This document shows, piece after piece, positions 8,683-16,017 of a stretch of 38,077 bases of DNA (positions are counted from its first letter, which is position 1; each line of letters opens with the position of its first letter). The notes beneath the pieces were generated by a model, which did not search any database, was not told the DNA's origin, and was given only the letters and a program-made list of their open reading frames with translations. The position numbers and the translations under genes are program-made. This stretch comes from Nitrospira sp. (lineage in GTDB: Bacteria > Nitrospirota > Nitrospiria > Nitrospirales > Nitrospiraceae): NCBI GenBank assembly GCA_013140455.1, contig JABFSU010000064.1, positions 1 through 38,077 of the forward strand, in the 5' to 3' direction.

Positions 8683-9543
8683 CTAGTTGCCGGGAGCGTA
8701 GATCTTGGCCTTGATGTGATCGGGAGGGGTTCGGAGATCCCACACAATCCGGAACCAGGACAGCAGGATCAAGAGATAATAGGAAAAGTCTATCTCCCAC
8801 CAGCGCCATCCCTGATTGACCGACGACTGATAGTAGTGATGGTTGTTGTGCCACCCTTCCCCACAACAGAGGATAGCCAGAATGAAGCTATTTCGGCTGC
8901 CATCGCGGGAGTCGTATCGCACACGGCCGACGATGTGGGTCAGTGAGTTGATAAAGAAGGTGCAATGATAGAGCACGGTCGTGGATATGAAGAATCCCCA
9001 GATGAGTCCGGGAAACCCCCACACCATATAGATCAGCAGTGCATACAAAAACGGCGGGACATAGTGAAACCGGTTGAGGAGGCGCAACTCCGGATATTTC
9101 AGCAAATCCTTCACGACGGCGAACTCTGTCCGATCGTATTCGTTGGTCAAGAGCCATCCGACATGGGAGTACCAAAACCCTCGCTGTACAGGGGAGTGTC
9201 GATCTAGGGCCTGATCGGAGTGTTTGTGGTGATGCCGATGGTGGGCGGCCCACCACAACACCCCCTTCTGCGCCGACGTCATGGCACACACGGCCAAGAG
9301 AAATTGAAAGACCCGGCCGGTTTTATAGGAGCGATGGGAAAAGTAGCGGTGATACCCTGCGGTGATGGCCAACATCCTCAGGTAATAACTGGCAATCGCC
9401 AGGAGAACCAACTCAAGGCTGATTCCGGTCTGGATCGCCCACAGGCCCATCAGATGAACAAGAAAGAATGGGATTGCGGTGGCCCATTGAATAGTCTCCG
9501 ATCCAGACTGAGAACTGGTAGAATCGCCGGATAGTCTAGGCAT
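8683..9543 (-). CDS. Fatty acid desaturase (membrane di-iron, acyl-CoA delta-9 type)
   Basis: A 286-residue integral membrane desaturase. All three His boxes are present: HRYFSH (65-70), HHRHHHKH (101-108) and WHNNHH (231-236), plus a His in FFINSLTH (202). Hydrophobic spans lie around residues 23-60, 77-90 and 160-200, as in stearoyl-CoA desaturases. It would insert a cis double bond in C16/C18 acyl chains, using iron, oxygen and an electron donor not encoded here. It is the first gene of the minus-strand lipid set and could supply the unsaturated substrate for the methyltransferase downstream. A plausible promoter and a palindrome lie in its leader. Confidence 0.93.
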   Translation of the reverse strand: MPRLSGDSTSSQSGSETIQWATAIPFFLVHLMGLWAIQTGISLELVLLAIASYYLRMLAITAGYHRYFSHRSYKTGRVFQFLLAVCAMTSAQKGVLWWAAHHRHHHKHSDQALDRHSPVQRGFWYSHVGWLLTNEYDRTEFAVVKDLLKYPELRLLNRFHYVPPFLYALLIYMVWGFPGLIWGFFISTTVLYHCTFFINSLTHIVGRVRYDSRDGSRNSFILAILCCGEGWHNNHHYYQSSVNQGWRWWEIDFSYYLLILLSWFRIVWDLRTPPDHIKAKIYAPGN

Positions 9544-9573
9544 AGATCGCTCTCATCGTTCACCGCCCTCTTC

Positions 9574-9585
9574 ACACGTACGTGT
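9574..9585. promoter_or_regulatory. 12-bp palindrome in the desaturase leader, possible operator
   Basis: ACACGTACGTGT is a perfect palindrome, flanked by CCCT and AGGG, 31 bases upstream of the desaturase start. It lies downstream of the predicted -10, so a bound repressor could act as a roadblock. Palindromes this short also occur by chance; the position is the main argument. Confidence 0.35.
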
Positions 9586-9619
9586 AGGGTTAGAAACGTC
9601 GGCTGTGGGAAGCAGCGCT

Positions 9620-9648
9620 ATTGTACTTTATCGCACGGAGTCTGAAAA
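9620..9648 (-). promoter_or_regulatory. Candidate promoter of the desaturase gene
   Basis: On the minus strand TTTTCA (9643-9648), a 17-base spacer and TACAAT (9620-9625) form a reasonable sigma-70 promoter. Transcription would start near 9613 and give a leader of about 70 bases containing the 12-bp palindrome. Confidence 0.4.
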
Positions 9649-10178
9649 GGAGGTAATTCCCCGGTAAGGAAAATATTTTACCGCCCTAGAAGGCGGCTGA
9701 AATCTGCTCCTTACCCATGTTGCTGTTCACATTTCGACAGCGACCGCACGCCGCTCACCCGTATCAGCCAACGTGCGGGATGAGGCAATACACAACCCTT
9801 CCATGACTTATCTGGCGGCAGAACATGCCGGTGAACGGAACCATCATCCCCGTCCCAATGGGAGCGCCAACATATCGCTTGACCTCGTCTGTCTCCGGGC
9901 ACAGTATGCTCATACGACGTTTCTGCCTCGCCGACTGTATTATCCATCGCGCATCCCGCTCCTTCCTCACGCGATTGATGCTCCAGTCTTCGCCGCCCGA
10001 ACGCCAGCAGCACGAGCAGGCTTTCAGAAAGTACTGATTCGCCCTGCGTTCTGCACGCGTCTTCGACGCGCTGAGGAATCAGCCGGTGATTGGAAAGCCT
10101 GACCCTGCTGAGGCAAGAGGACAGGCTCGTCCAGATATACGTTCGCCGAAGATGACAGATTCATAAGGAGGCATCGCA
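9649..10178. other. Gene-poor stretch upstream of the desaturase
   Basis: No convincing gene. There is an imperfect hairpin (CGGTAA 9662-9667 with TTACCG 9678-9683). A minus-strand frame at 9764-9904 (KRYVGAPIGTG, then PFTGMFCRQISHGRVV) vaguely recalls a zinc-ribbon protein but lacks the usual Cys pairs and ends early; it may be a decayed gene. Confidence 0.3.
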
Positions 10179-10382
10179 ATGGCACAGCAAAGACCCATTA
10201 CCGGCCGGATACTCGAATTCCTTGAAGGCTCAGCGGAATACGAATTCGAAGCCTTGGTCGCACGCTACCCTGAATTCACCTGGAACGAGTTTTTTCAAGA
10301 AGTCGGCCGCTTGAGTCGAGCGGGACAGATCATCATTACGAGAGGGGTAGGAATCTTCACCATCAAACAGGCGACGGCTTAA
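10179..10382 (+). CDS. Small conserved-looking protein, winged-helix-like
   Basis: A 67-residue soluble protein with a strong ribosome binding site (AAGGAGG nine bases before the ATG). The pattern of helices ending in a beta hairpin (GRLSRAGQIIITRGVGIFTI) resembles a small winged-helix domain, so nucleic acid binding is possible, but no family is recognised. It stands alone, about 200 bases before the YajD-like gene. Confidence 0.75.
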   Translation: MAQQRPITGRILEFLEGSAEYEFEALVARYPEFTWNEFFQEVGRLSRAGQIIITRGVGIFTIKQATA

Positions 10383-10579
10383 GCAGACCGGAGAAGGTCC
10401 TACGCCAGAAGGCCATGCTCCTGGCAAAGCACGCCGGCATCTCCTCCTTCTTCTCGCTATTCCCCCAACTACCCGGAGCGACCGGATTATGCCGCGCCTA
10501 CCGCAACAGCGTCGGGATTTCGCTCGCGCCCTGCTGTAGAATAGATCCGTATCAAGTCGCTGTTCACTTCGAGGCTCAT

Positions 10580-10909
10580 ATGGTACCGGACAACCGGCCT
10601 CAACGGAAACAGACCTTTCGCGAGCAGGCACTCAAGCTTTTTCCGTGGGTCTGCGCCCACTGCGGGCGCGAATTTGACGGCAAGAAACTGAGCCAGCTCA
10701 CCGTTCATCATAAGGACCACAACCATCAAAATAATCCGCCCGACGGAAGCAACTGGGAATTACTCTGTCTCTATTGTCACGACAATGAACACCAGCGGTA
10801 TCAAGTGGCTGATGCGCCTGGTGAGGCGCCGACAAGCCAGGCACAGGATCGCCCTTCGACCTTCACGCCCTTCGCACGCTTCGCAGCACTGCTGAAACGC
10901 ACCACCTAA
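10580..10909 (+). CDS. yajD: YajD family HNH nuclease-like protein
   Basis: A 109-residue HNH-fold protein that follows E. coli YajD closely: FREQALKLFPWVCAHCGREF, LTVHHKDHNHQNNPPDGSNW, then ELLCLYCHDNEH. The two Cys pairs (CAHC, CLYC) form the zinc-binding site of the HNH fold, and the HH/N/H residues of the ββα-metal centre are present, so nuclease activity is possible though unproven for this family. The start at 10580 is chosen over a longer frame from 10415 because family homology begins there and GAGG lies a few bases upstream. Confidence 0.9.
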   Translation: MVPDNRPQRKQTFREQALKLFPWVCAHCGREFDGKKLSQLTVHHKDHNHQNNPPDGSNWELLCLYCHDNEHQRYQVADAPGEAPTSQAQDRPSTFTPFARFAALLKRTT

Positions 10910-11100
10910 TCCAACAGGAATGAGAGCCAACAGGCAGCGCACTTGCAACTCTGGAACGCGGTGCTCTTTCACAGCCGAATAGCGCTACGACAGCCCCCCG
11001 TAGACCTTCTCCATATGATGAATGCCCTTCATATATGCAGTAGACTGACCGCATCCAGTATCTCTGTCAGCTGAACCAACTTTTTGCCCTTGGAGTTCGC

Positions 11101-11382
11101 ATGCCGCACGTGCTGATCATTCATGAAGTCGAAGCCTATCCGGCCTGGAAAGTGATTTTTGACCAGGCCGCCGGCATCAGAAAGGTTGCCGGAGAAATCA
11201 GCTACCAGCTTCTGCGATACGATACCGATGCAAACCGCATCGTGCACTTTTCAGAGTGGTCGTCTTTGGACGAGGCGCGCCATTTCTTTGAGTCACCGGA
11301 GCTGGTTGAGATCAGAAAGAAGGCAGGGGTCAAAGCGCCGGACTTTCTGTATCTGCACGAAATCGAGCGCGGCCTGCTCTAA
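11101..11382 (+). CDS. Small dimeric alpha/beta-barrel protein (ABM-like)
   Basis: A 93-residue protein with the ferredoxin-like pattern of antibiotic-biosynthesis-monooxygenase and related dimeric barrels: strand HVLIIHEVEAYPAWKVIFDQ, a helix, ISYQLLRYDTDANRIVHFSEW, then the helix SLDEARHFFESPELVEIRKKA. The FSEW and LDEARHFFES elements are typical of the fold. Enzymatic function is not evident; many members are small ligand-binding or stress proteins. GGAG precedes the ATG. A second small gene follows 58 bases downstream in the same direction. Confidence 0.75.
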   Translation: MPHVLIIHEVEAYPAWKVIFDQAAGIRKVAGEISYQLLRYDTDANRIVHFSEWSSLDEARHFFESPELVEIRKKAGVKAPDFLYLHEIERGLL

Positions 11383-11440
11383 AGTAGGTATGGTTACGTC
11401 ACTGCCCCCATCATGAGGCTACAACCAGGAGGGAACAATC

Positions 11441-11626
11441 ATGCGGTTTGTCAAAGTGAAGAACGAGGAACGTGCCGGTGAGGTGGCGATTAACCTTGAC
11501 CTTGTTCGCGAGGCCCACTTTGGAGGCGGGTTGCTGCATCTTTATTTTGAGCGCAGCTCGTCTGCACAGGACGACATGACCTTCACCGGCGAGAATGCTC
11601 AGAAAATCTGGGCCGCCATGGGATAG
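11441..11626 (+). CDS. Small protein of unknown function
   Basis: A 61-residue soluble protein with a strong ribosome binding site (AGGAGGG before the ATG). The sequence alternates short strands (MRFVKVKN, EVAINLDLV, LLHLYFER, DMTFTGENAQKIW), like small beta-barrel domains that end with a helix. No named family is recognised. It probably forms a transcription unit with the preceding small gene. Confidence 0.7.
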   Translation: MRFVKVKNEERAGEVAINLDLVREAHFGGGLLHLYFERSSSAQDDMTFTGENAQKIWAAMG

Positions 11627-11682
11627 CCCTGCGGGGCAGCGGAATGGGTCGAGAGTCGCCTTTGAAGACAGGTCATCCGCAT

Positions 11683-12174
11683 TCAGACGATAGCGGAGCC
11701 TCCAGCAATAAGAAAATATCCTGTGTTATAGAAAATATGAAGAACGATAGGAGGAACCACCGACCCTGACCGATCGCGCAGGATTCCAAAAACTAGAGAG
11801 GGAAACAGCGTTAGCAACGCCCAAATAAGCGGATGTGTCGGGATGTGGGCACCGATAAATATGATCGACGTCAACAGGTTCGCCGCGCTTATCCAAATGA
11901 CCTTTCGCCTTCCCCATGCACGGCTGGCCAGGACTCCTTGCAAACATCCCCGGAACAAGAGCTCCTCGACAATCGGCTGCCACACTGCAGCCATGAGGAA
12001 GGCCACAGACAACATGCGCTGCCAGGGCACCGGCTGGACGGCCACCAGCAAGGGCAACACACCAAAGAAAGCCGCTCCGACGGCGAGACTGCAAAGAAAT
12101 TCGGGAGAACGATAAAAGCCCCGTATAGGCCTACGCCCCAAGAGCTCAGAGAGAACTGCTGAAACAGGAATCAT
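11683..12174 (-). CDS. CPBP family intramembrane glutamic protease, candidate C-terminal-signal sortase
   Basis: A 163-residue polytopic membrane protein of the CPBP/ABI family. All three family motifs are seen: EExxxR (E70, E71, R75 in VEELLFRG), FxxxH (F106, H110) and HxxxN (H146, N150 in LHIFYN), so the glutamic protease site appears intact. It is short for the family. It lies 80 bases downstream of the S8 protease gene on the same strand, and that protein ends in a Gly-rich, Cys, TM, Arg tail. CPBP proteases (myxosortase and MrtJ-type) are known to process such tails, so a dedicated processing role is inferred. No strong ribosome binding site is seen. Confidence 0.85.
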   Translation of the reverse strand: MIPVSAVLSELLGRRPIRGFYRSPEFLCSLAVGAAFFGVLPLLVAVQPVPWQRMLSVAFLMAAVWQPIVEELLFRGCLQGVLASRAWGRRKVIWISAANLLTSIIFIGAHIPTHPLIWALLTLFPSLVFGILRDRSGSVVPPIVLHIFYNTGYFLIAGGSAIV

Positions 12175-12254
12175 GGATACACTTACGTCCCGCCGAGTCT
12201 CCAGGAGATACGCGAAGACCTCGGCGGGTCATCGACAGAAAGGTTAGATTCACA

Positions 12255-15200
12255 TCAGCAATCCCGATTTCGAGCTCTCCAGCAACACGCACCGAGCGTC
12301 AACAGCAGTACGATCGGCATCATCGCATCGTTCGAGCCAGCCTGCGCAATTGTACAACCTCCTCCACCACCAGAAGAACCCTGAGAGCCTCCACCTCCTG
12401 AAACTGGACCGTCAAACGACGCAGTCACGGTGGCAGCCGTATTCACGACGCAGAGGCCGACTCCCGTGCAACCACCGCCGCTCCAACCGAGAAATGTAGA
12501 GCTTGAATTCGCGGTCGCCGCAAGAGTCACCGTAGTGCCATCCTGAAAATTACTGCTGCAGGTCGCACCGCAGTTAATTCCCGCCGGAGTTGACGTGACT
12601 GTTCCTGATCCGGTTCCCACCGTTGCCACCAAAACATTGAAGGTATTCGGCGGCGGAGGAAGTGCGAAAGTTGCCGTCACTGTCGCATCACCGGTGACCT
12701 GACAGGTTCCTGTGCCGACGCAATTGCCCCCGTTCCACCCGGAGAACACGGACCCGGCCGCAGGGGTCGCGGTGAGTGTCACGGTGGTGCCTTGGCTGAA
12801 TTGATCCGTACAGGTTACTCCGCAGTTGACGCCCCCATTGTTCCCCGGCGGTGCAGACGTCACGGTTCCGCCTCCAGCCCCGCTTTTTGACACCTCCACG
12901 GTAAACGGTGCCGGCGGCGCCAACGTGAAGGTCGCCGTCACTGTCGCATCACCGGTGACCTGACAGGTTCCTGTGCCGACGCAATTGCCCCCGTTCCACC
13001 CGGAGAACACGGACCCGGCCGCAGGGGTCGCGGTGAGTGTCACGGTGGTGCCTTGGCTGAATTGATCCGTACAGGTTACTCCGCAGTTGACGCCCCCATT
13101 GTTCCCCGGCGGTGCAGACGTCACGGTTCCGCCTCCAGCCCCGCTTTTTGACACCTCCACGGTAAACGGTGCCGGCGGCGCCAACGTGAAGGTTGCCGTG
13201 ACGCTAGCGGTCGTGGACAGTGAGCACGTGCCGATACCGGCGCACCCGGCCCCACTCCATCCTAAAAATACTGATCCAGGAGCAGGAGTAGCCGTCAGCG
13301 TCGCGCTCGCTCCTGCGGAAAACTGGAAATTGCAGGTGGCACCGCAGTTGATCCCATTCGGTGCCGATGTGACCGCCCCCAAACCAGTCCCCGCCTTATT
13401 GACGGTGACCGCAAACGCACTGACGCTGTCGAGCGCCGCACGAGCATTGAGCCGACGGCCAGTCAGAGTTTTTCCAGCAAGCGAGGGGAGCACATCGCCA
13501 GTATTGATGATGGCATTGCGGATCTGCGCCACCGTTAGACTTGGATTGACGGAAAGGAGAAGCCCGACGACGCCCGTCACGTGTGCGGTAGCCGACGAAG
13601 TGCCGCCCGTGAAACCATAGTCAGTCGCTCCAGAGGGAGGCCCCGACACGCAGTCAACACGCAGATTGTCAAGATACGCACCGTCATCGGTGCCTGTAGC
13701 GTCCGAGAAGAAGTTGATCCGGAAGCGAGCGGACAGGTTGCCATCGCGTATTTCTTCCAGGGGATCGTTCTTGAATAAGCCGGCCGAGGAGGAGGTAAAC
13801 TTGTTCCCGGTTGTCCACGTCGTGCCTCCATCTCCGGAAGCTTGTACCAGGATACCGTCACCATTGCCGGCAGAAGCCAGGCGCACATCGCCGATCAACA
13901 GACAGCCATGCCGACCAGCCGTACTAAAGACCGGACCCGTGGCAAATGAATTGGTACTGTTTAGATAGTTACCCCCCGGACTGTCCGTGAGGCTGTTCGG
14001 AGGACTCGCAGCTTGCGTATTGGTGAAGGCCCAACCACTATTGGTCCCGCTGAAGGCATACCCCAATCCGGCAGGGTTCGAATCAAAATCGTGGAGAAGG
14101 ACGTTGGTGACATTCTGAGTCGGGTACGTACTATAGGTCTCATCGGTCCCAGGCGCTGCGATTTGAACGGAGGTTGCGCCAAAATTCGAAAAATACGACA
14201 GGCCGTCGTTCTGGTTCGTCGCAGCCACCGCGATGACGTTCGGCAGAGCAGGCCCGCACGGAGTCGCCACGCTGTACTGCGCCGGGTACCATGGCACCAG
14301 TTCGTTGTCCTGAGCATTGTTACCGGCGGCAGCAAGGACCATAATGCCCGCCACGTTGGCGGCACTCAGCATGTTGTACTCTGCCTGACTGCACGCTCCC
14401 CCAAGCCTTCCAAAACTAGCATTGATGACGCGGGCGCCATTTGCGATTGCATAGTTGCCTGCCGGAATGAACCCGGCGGCTGTCACGTGTTCAAACGCTA
14501 CCCCGCTTCCTGCTTTGAGAGCCATGAGTTTTGCTGTCCGCATAACGCCGGTTATGCCGAGACTATTATTCCCTGCCGCTGCCATAGTGCCTGACAACCC
14601 CGTCCCATGCCCCAGCATGCCAGTGGGAAAGTGCACCACGTCCATCGGGTCGCTATCGTTATTGGAAAAGTCATATCCATAATAATCATCCACGTAACCG
14701 TTTCCGTCGTTATCAACACCGTCATTCGGTATTTCTCCAGGGTTCGTCCACATGTTAGGGGCAAGATCTGGATGGTCGTAGGCAATCCCTGTATCGATAA
14801 CCGCAATAACTACGTTGGGACTGCCGGTAGTAACGTCCCAGGCTTCCGCGGCGTGGATATCGGCACCAGCAGTGCCCGTCACACCTCGAACCGTCTGACC
14901 CGTGTTATGAAGCCCCCATAACTGGCTGAACAGTGGGTCATTAGGAACACCGGCTAGTTCATAGAGGTAATTCGGTTCAGCATACTCAACAGCAGGGTCT
15001 TGCCGATAGGTTGCAATGGCATCTTCGACCGAGACTCCCTTCCCCAGCTTGAGATGCTGCAACCGATGGGAGCCTGCGGTGAACGACTTCATCGCATGGG
15101 TGCCTGTCTTTGTTTCGGCAGCTGCAATGGTGGCAGCCGATGCTCCATCGCGGAACTTGACGATCACTTCTCCGTCCTTGAATCGGCCATGCACTTTGTG

Positions 15201-15386
15201 ACCACCAGAAATGGCTGCGAAGCCATGATCTTGGCGGGTGATACGAGCGGTCTCTGCACTGGCCCAGACACACCAGAGTGTGGAAAATGCCACTAGCGAG
15301 CACAGGCTTACCCAGGTCGCCTGTTTTCTCCGCCAAAAGTTACCGATAGTATCGTTGAACCTAGAACATGACCTTCGGCTCGCCAT
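12255..15386 (-). CDS. Secreted S8 (subtilisin-like) protease with bacterial repeats and C-terminal sorting tail
   Basis: A 1043-residue exported protease. The ATG at 15386 is chosen over an upstream GTG because GGAG lies nearby and a signal peptide ending in ASA follows. A propeptide-like region (about 70-145) precedes the catalytic domain, with Asp198 (VIDTG), His260 (GHGTG), oxyanion Asn356 (AAAGNN) and Ser597 (GGTSSATA). Between Asn and Ser about 150 residues are inserted (429-579), with a jelly-roll look. Four repeats with paired cysteines (NCG-TC, then GxGxC) follow from about 658; repeats 2 and 3 are identical. The tail is Gly-rich with GGGCTIAQ, a hydrophobic segment and WRARNR. It is probably surface-anchored, with a CPBP protease encoded downstream. 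Confidence 0.93.
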   Translation of the reverse strand: MASRRSCSRFNDTIGNFWRRKQATWVSLCSLVAFSTLWCVWASAETARITRQDHGFAAISGGHKVHGRFKDGEVIVKFRDGASAATIAAAETKTGTHAMKSFTAGSHRLQHLKLGKGVSVEDAIATYRQDPAVEYAEPNYLYELAGVPNDPLFSQLWGLHNTGQTVRGVTGTAGADIHAAEAWDVTTGSPNVVIAVIDTGIAYDHPDLAPNMWTNPGEIPNDGVDNDGNGYVDDYYGYDFSNNDSDPMDVVHFPTGMLGHGTGLSGTMAAAGNNSLGITGVMRTAKLMALKAGSGVAFEHVTAAGFIPAGNYAIANGARVINASFGRLGGACSQAEYNMLSAANVAGIMVLAAAGNNAQDNELVPWYPAQYSVATPCGPALPNVIAVAATNQNDGLSYFSNFGATSVQIAAPGTDETYSTYPTQNVTNVLLHDFDSNPAGLGYAFSGTNSGWAFTNTQAASPPNSLTDSPGGNYLNSTNSFATGPVFSTAGRHGCLLIGDVRLASAGNGDGILVQASGDGGTTWTTGNKFTSSSAGLFKNDPLEEIRDGNLSARFRINFFSDATGTDDGAYLDNLRVDCVSGPPSGATDYGFTGGTSSATAHVTGVVGLLLSVNPSLTVAQIRNAIINTGDVLPSLAGKTLTGRRLNARAALDSVSAFAVTVNKAGTGLGAVTSAPNGINCGATCNFQFSAGASATLTATPAPGSVFLGWSGAGCAGIGTCSLSTTASVTATFTLAPPAPFTVEVSKSGAGGGTVTSAPPGNNGGVNCGVTCTDQFSQGTTVTLTATPAAGSVFSGWNGGNCVGTGTCQVTGDATVTATFTLAPPAPFTVEVSKSGAGGGTVTSAPPGNNGGVNCGVTCTDQFSQGTTVTLTATPAAGSVFSGWNGGNCVGTGTCQVTGDATVTATFALPPPPNTFNVLVATVGTGSGTVTSTPAGINCGATCSSNFQDGTTVTLAATANSSSTFLGWSGGGCTGVGLCVVNTAATVTASFDGPVSGGGGSQGSSGGGGGCTIAQAGSNDAMMPIVLLLTLGACCWRARNRDC
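12673..13194. repeat. Two tandem 261-bp copies inside the S8 protease gene
   Basis: Copy 1 (12673-12933) and copy 2 (12934-13194) are identical except for the last base (C versus T). The unit is 87 codons, so copy number can change without breaking the frame. Flanking repeats of the same domain family are clearly diverged in DNA, so this pair is a recent duplication or is kept alike by recombination. Confidence 0.97.
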
Positions 15387-16017
15387 TATTGATCTCCAAA
15401 ACCGTCTGGAAAGAAAAGACACACTTGCCGGAATAAGGGGAATCCTTCTTGCACAGTCAGCCCTGCGCATCTTCTGACTAACCACTACAGAAACCGTCCT
15501 TCATGATAGGAGACGCCCTACTTCAACAGCTCTCTAATGTTTTGAAGAGTACCAAGATTGATAACAGGTTAGTACCCCCTCTTCCGAGGAGACAGAGCTT
15601 CTCCAAGAGGGGGGGAGTGCTGCAAGGACATTCTCGAGAGACGTCCTAATAGAGACATCCTCCCATGAATAAGAAGGTAGCTGCGGTCATCAGGCGGTTC
15701 TGAGCCATCCACCTCGTCTTTCTGGGCAAGCACCTCCTAGCGGTCAAAAACTTGGCCGAGTTCGTTAATAGTCCAAGGTTGCGAATCCGAACATCGCCTC
15801 ACGGTCTCCCCTTGTCCCAAACTGTTGAGGCCTGTTCCCGATTGTTACTGCCTATGCAACTATCTGAAATAGTTTATCTTTCAGCCACCAAATCCAAACA
15901 ACCATCCCCTTGATCCACACAGGGGAAACAACTCAACAGGCCCTCCAATCCAGCGGTTTACGATATTTTTTCAAGTGCTACATTTAATAGTGAGCCCTTA
16001 GCTAATGCCTAAGAAAT
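15387..16017. other. Divergent intergenic region between S8 protease and beta-barrel-like gene
   Basis: About 630 bases with no supported gene. It should hold the promoters of both divergent genes, but I cannot assign them with confidence. The clearest structure is an inverted repeat at 15575-15613. Confidence 0.5.
15575..15613. repeat. Inverted repeat with 9-bp perfect arms
   Basis: CCCCCTCTT (15575-15583) pairs perfectly with AAGAGGGGG (15605-15613); the 21-base interior can pair further (GGAG with CTCC). No T run follows on either strand, so it is not a standard terminator. It could be a leader structure or a protein-binding site. Confidence 0.5.

Noticed and set aside
9645-9660. Perfect plus-strand Shine-Dalgarno-like AAAAGGAGGT
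   Set aside because: No start codon at a useful distance and no open frame follows.
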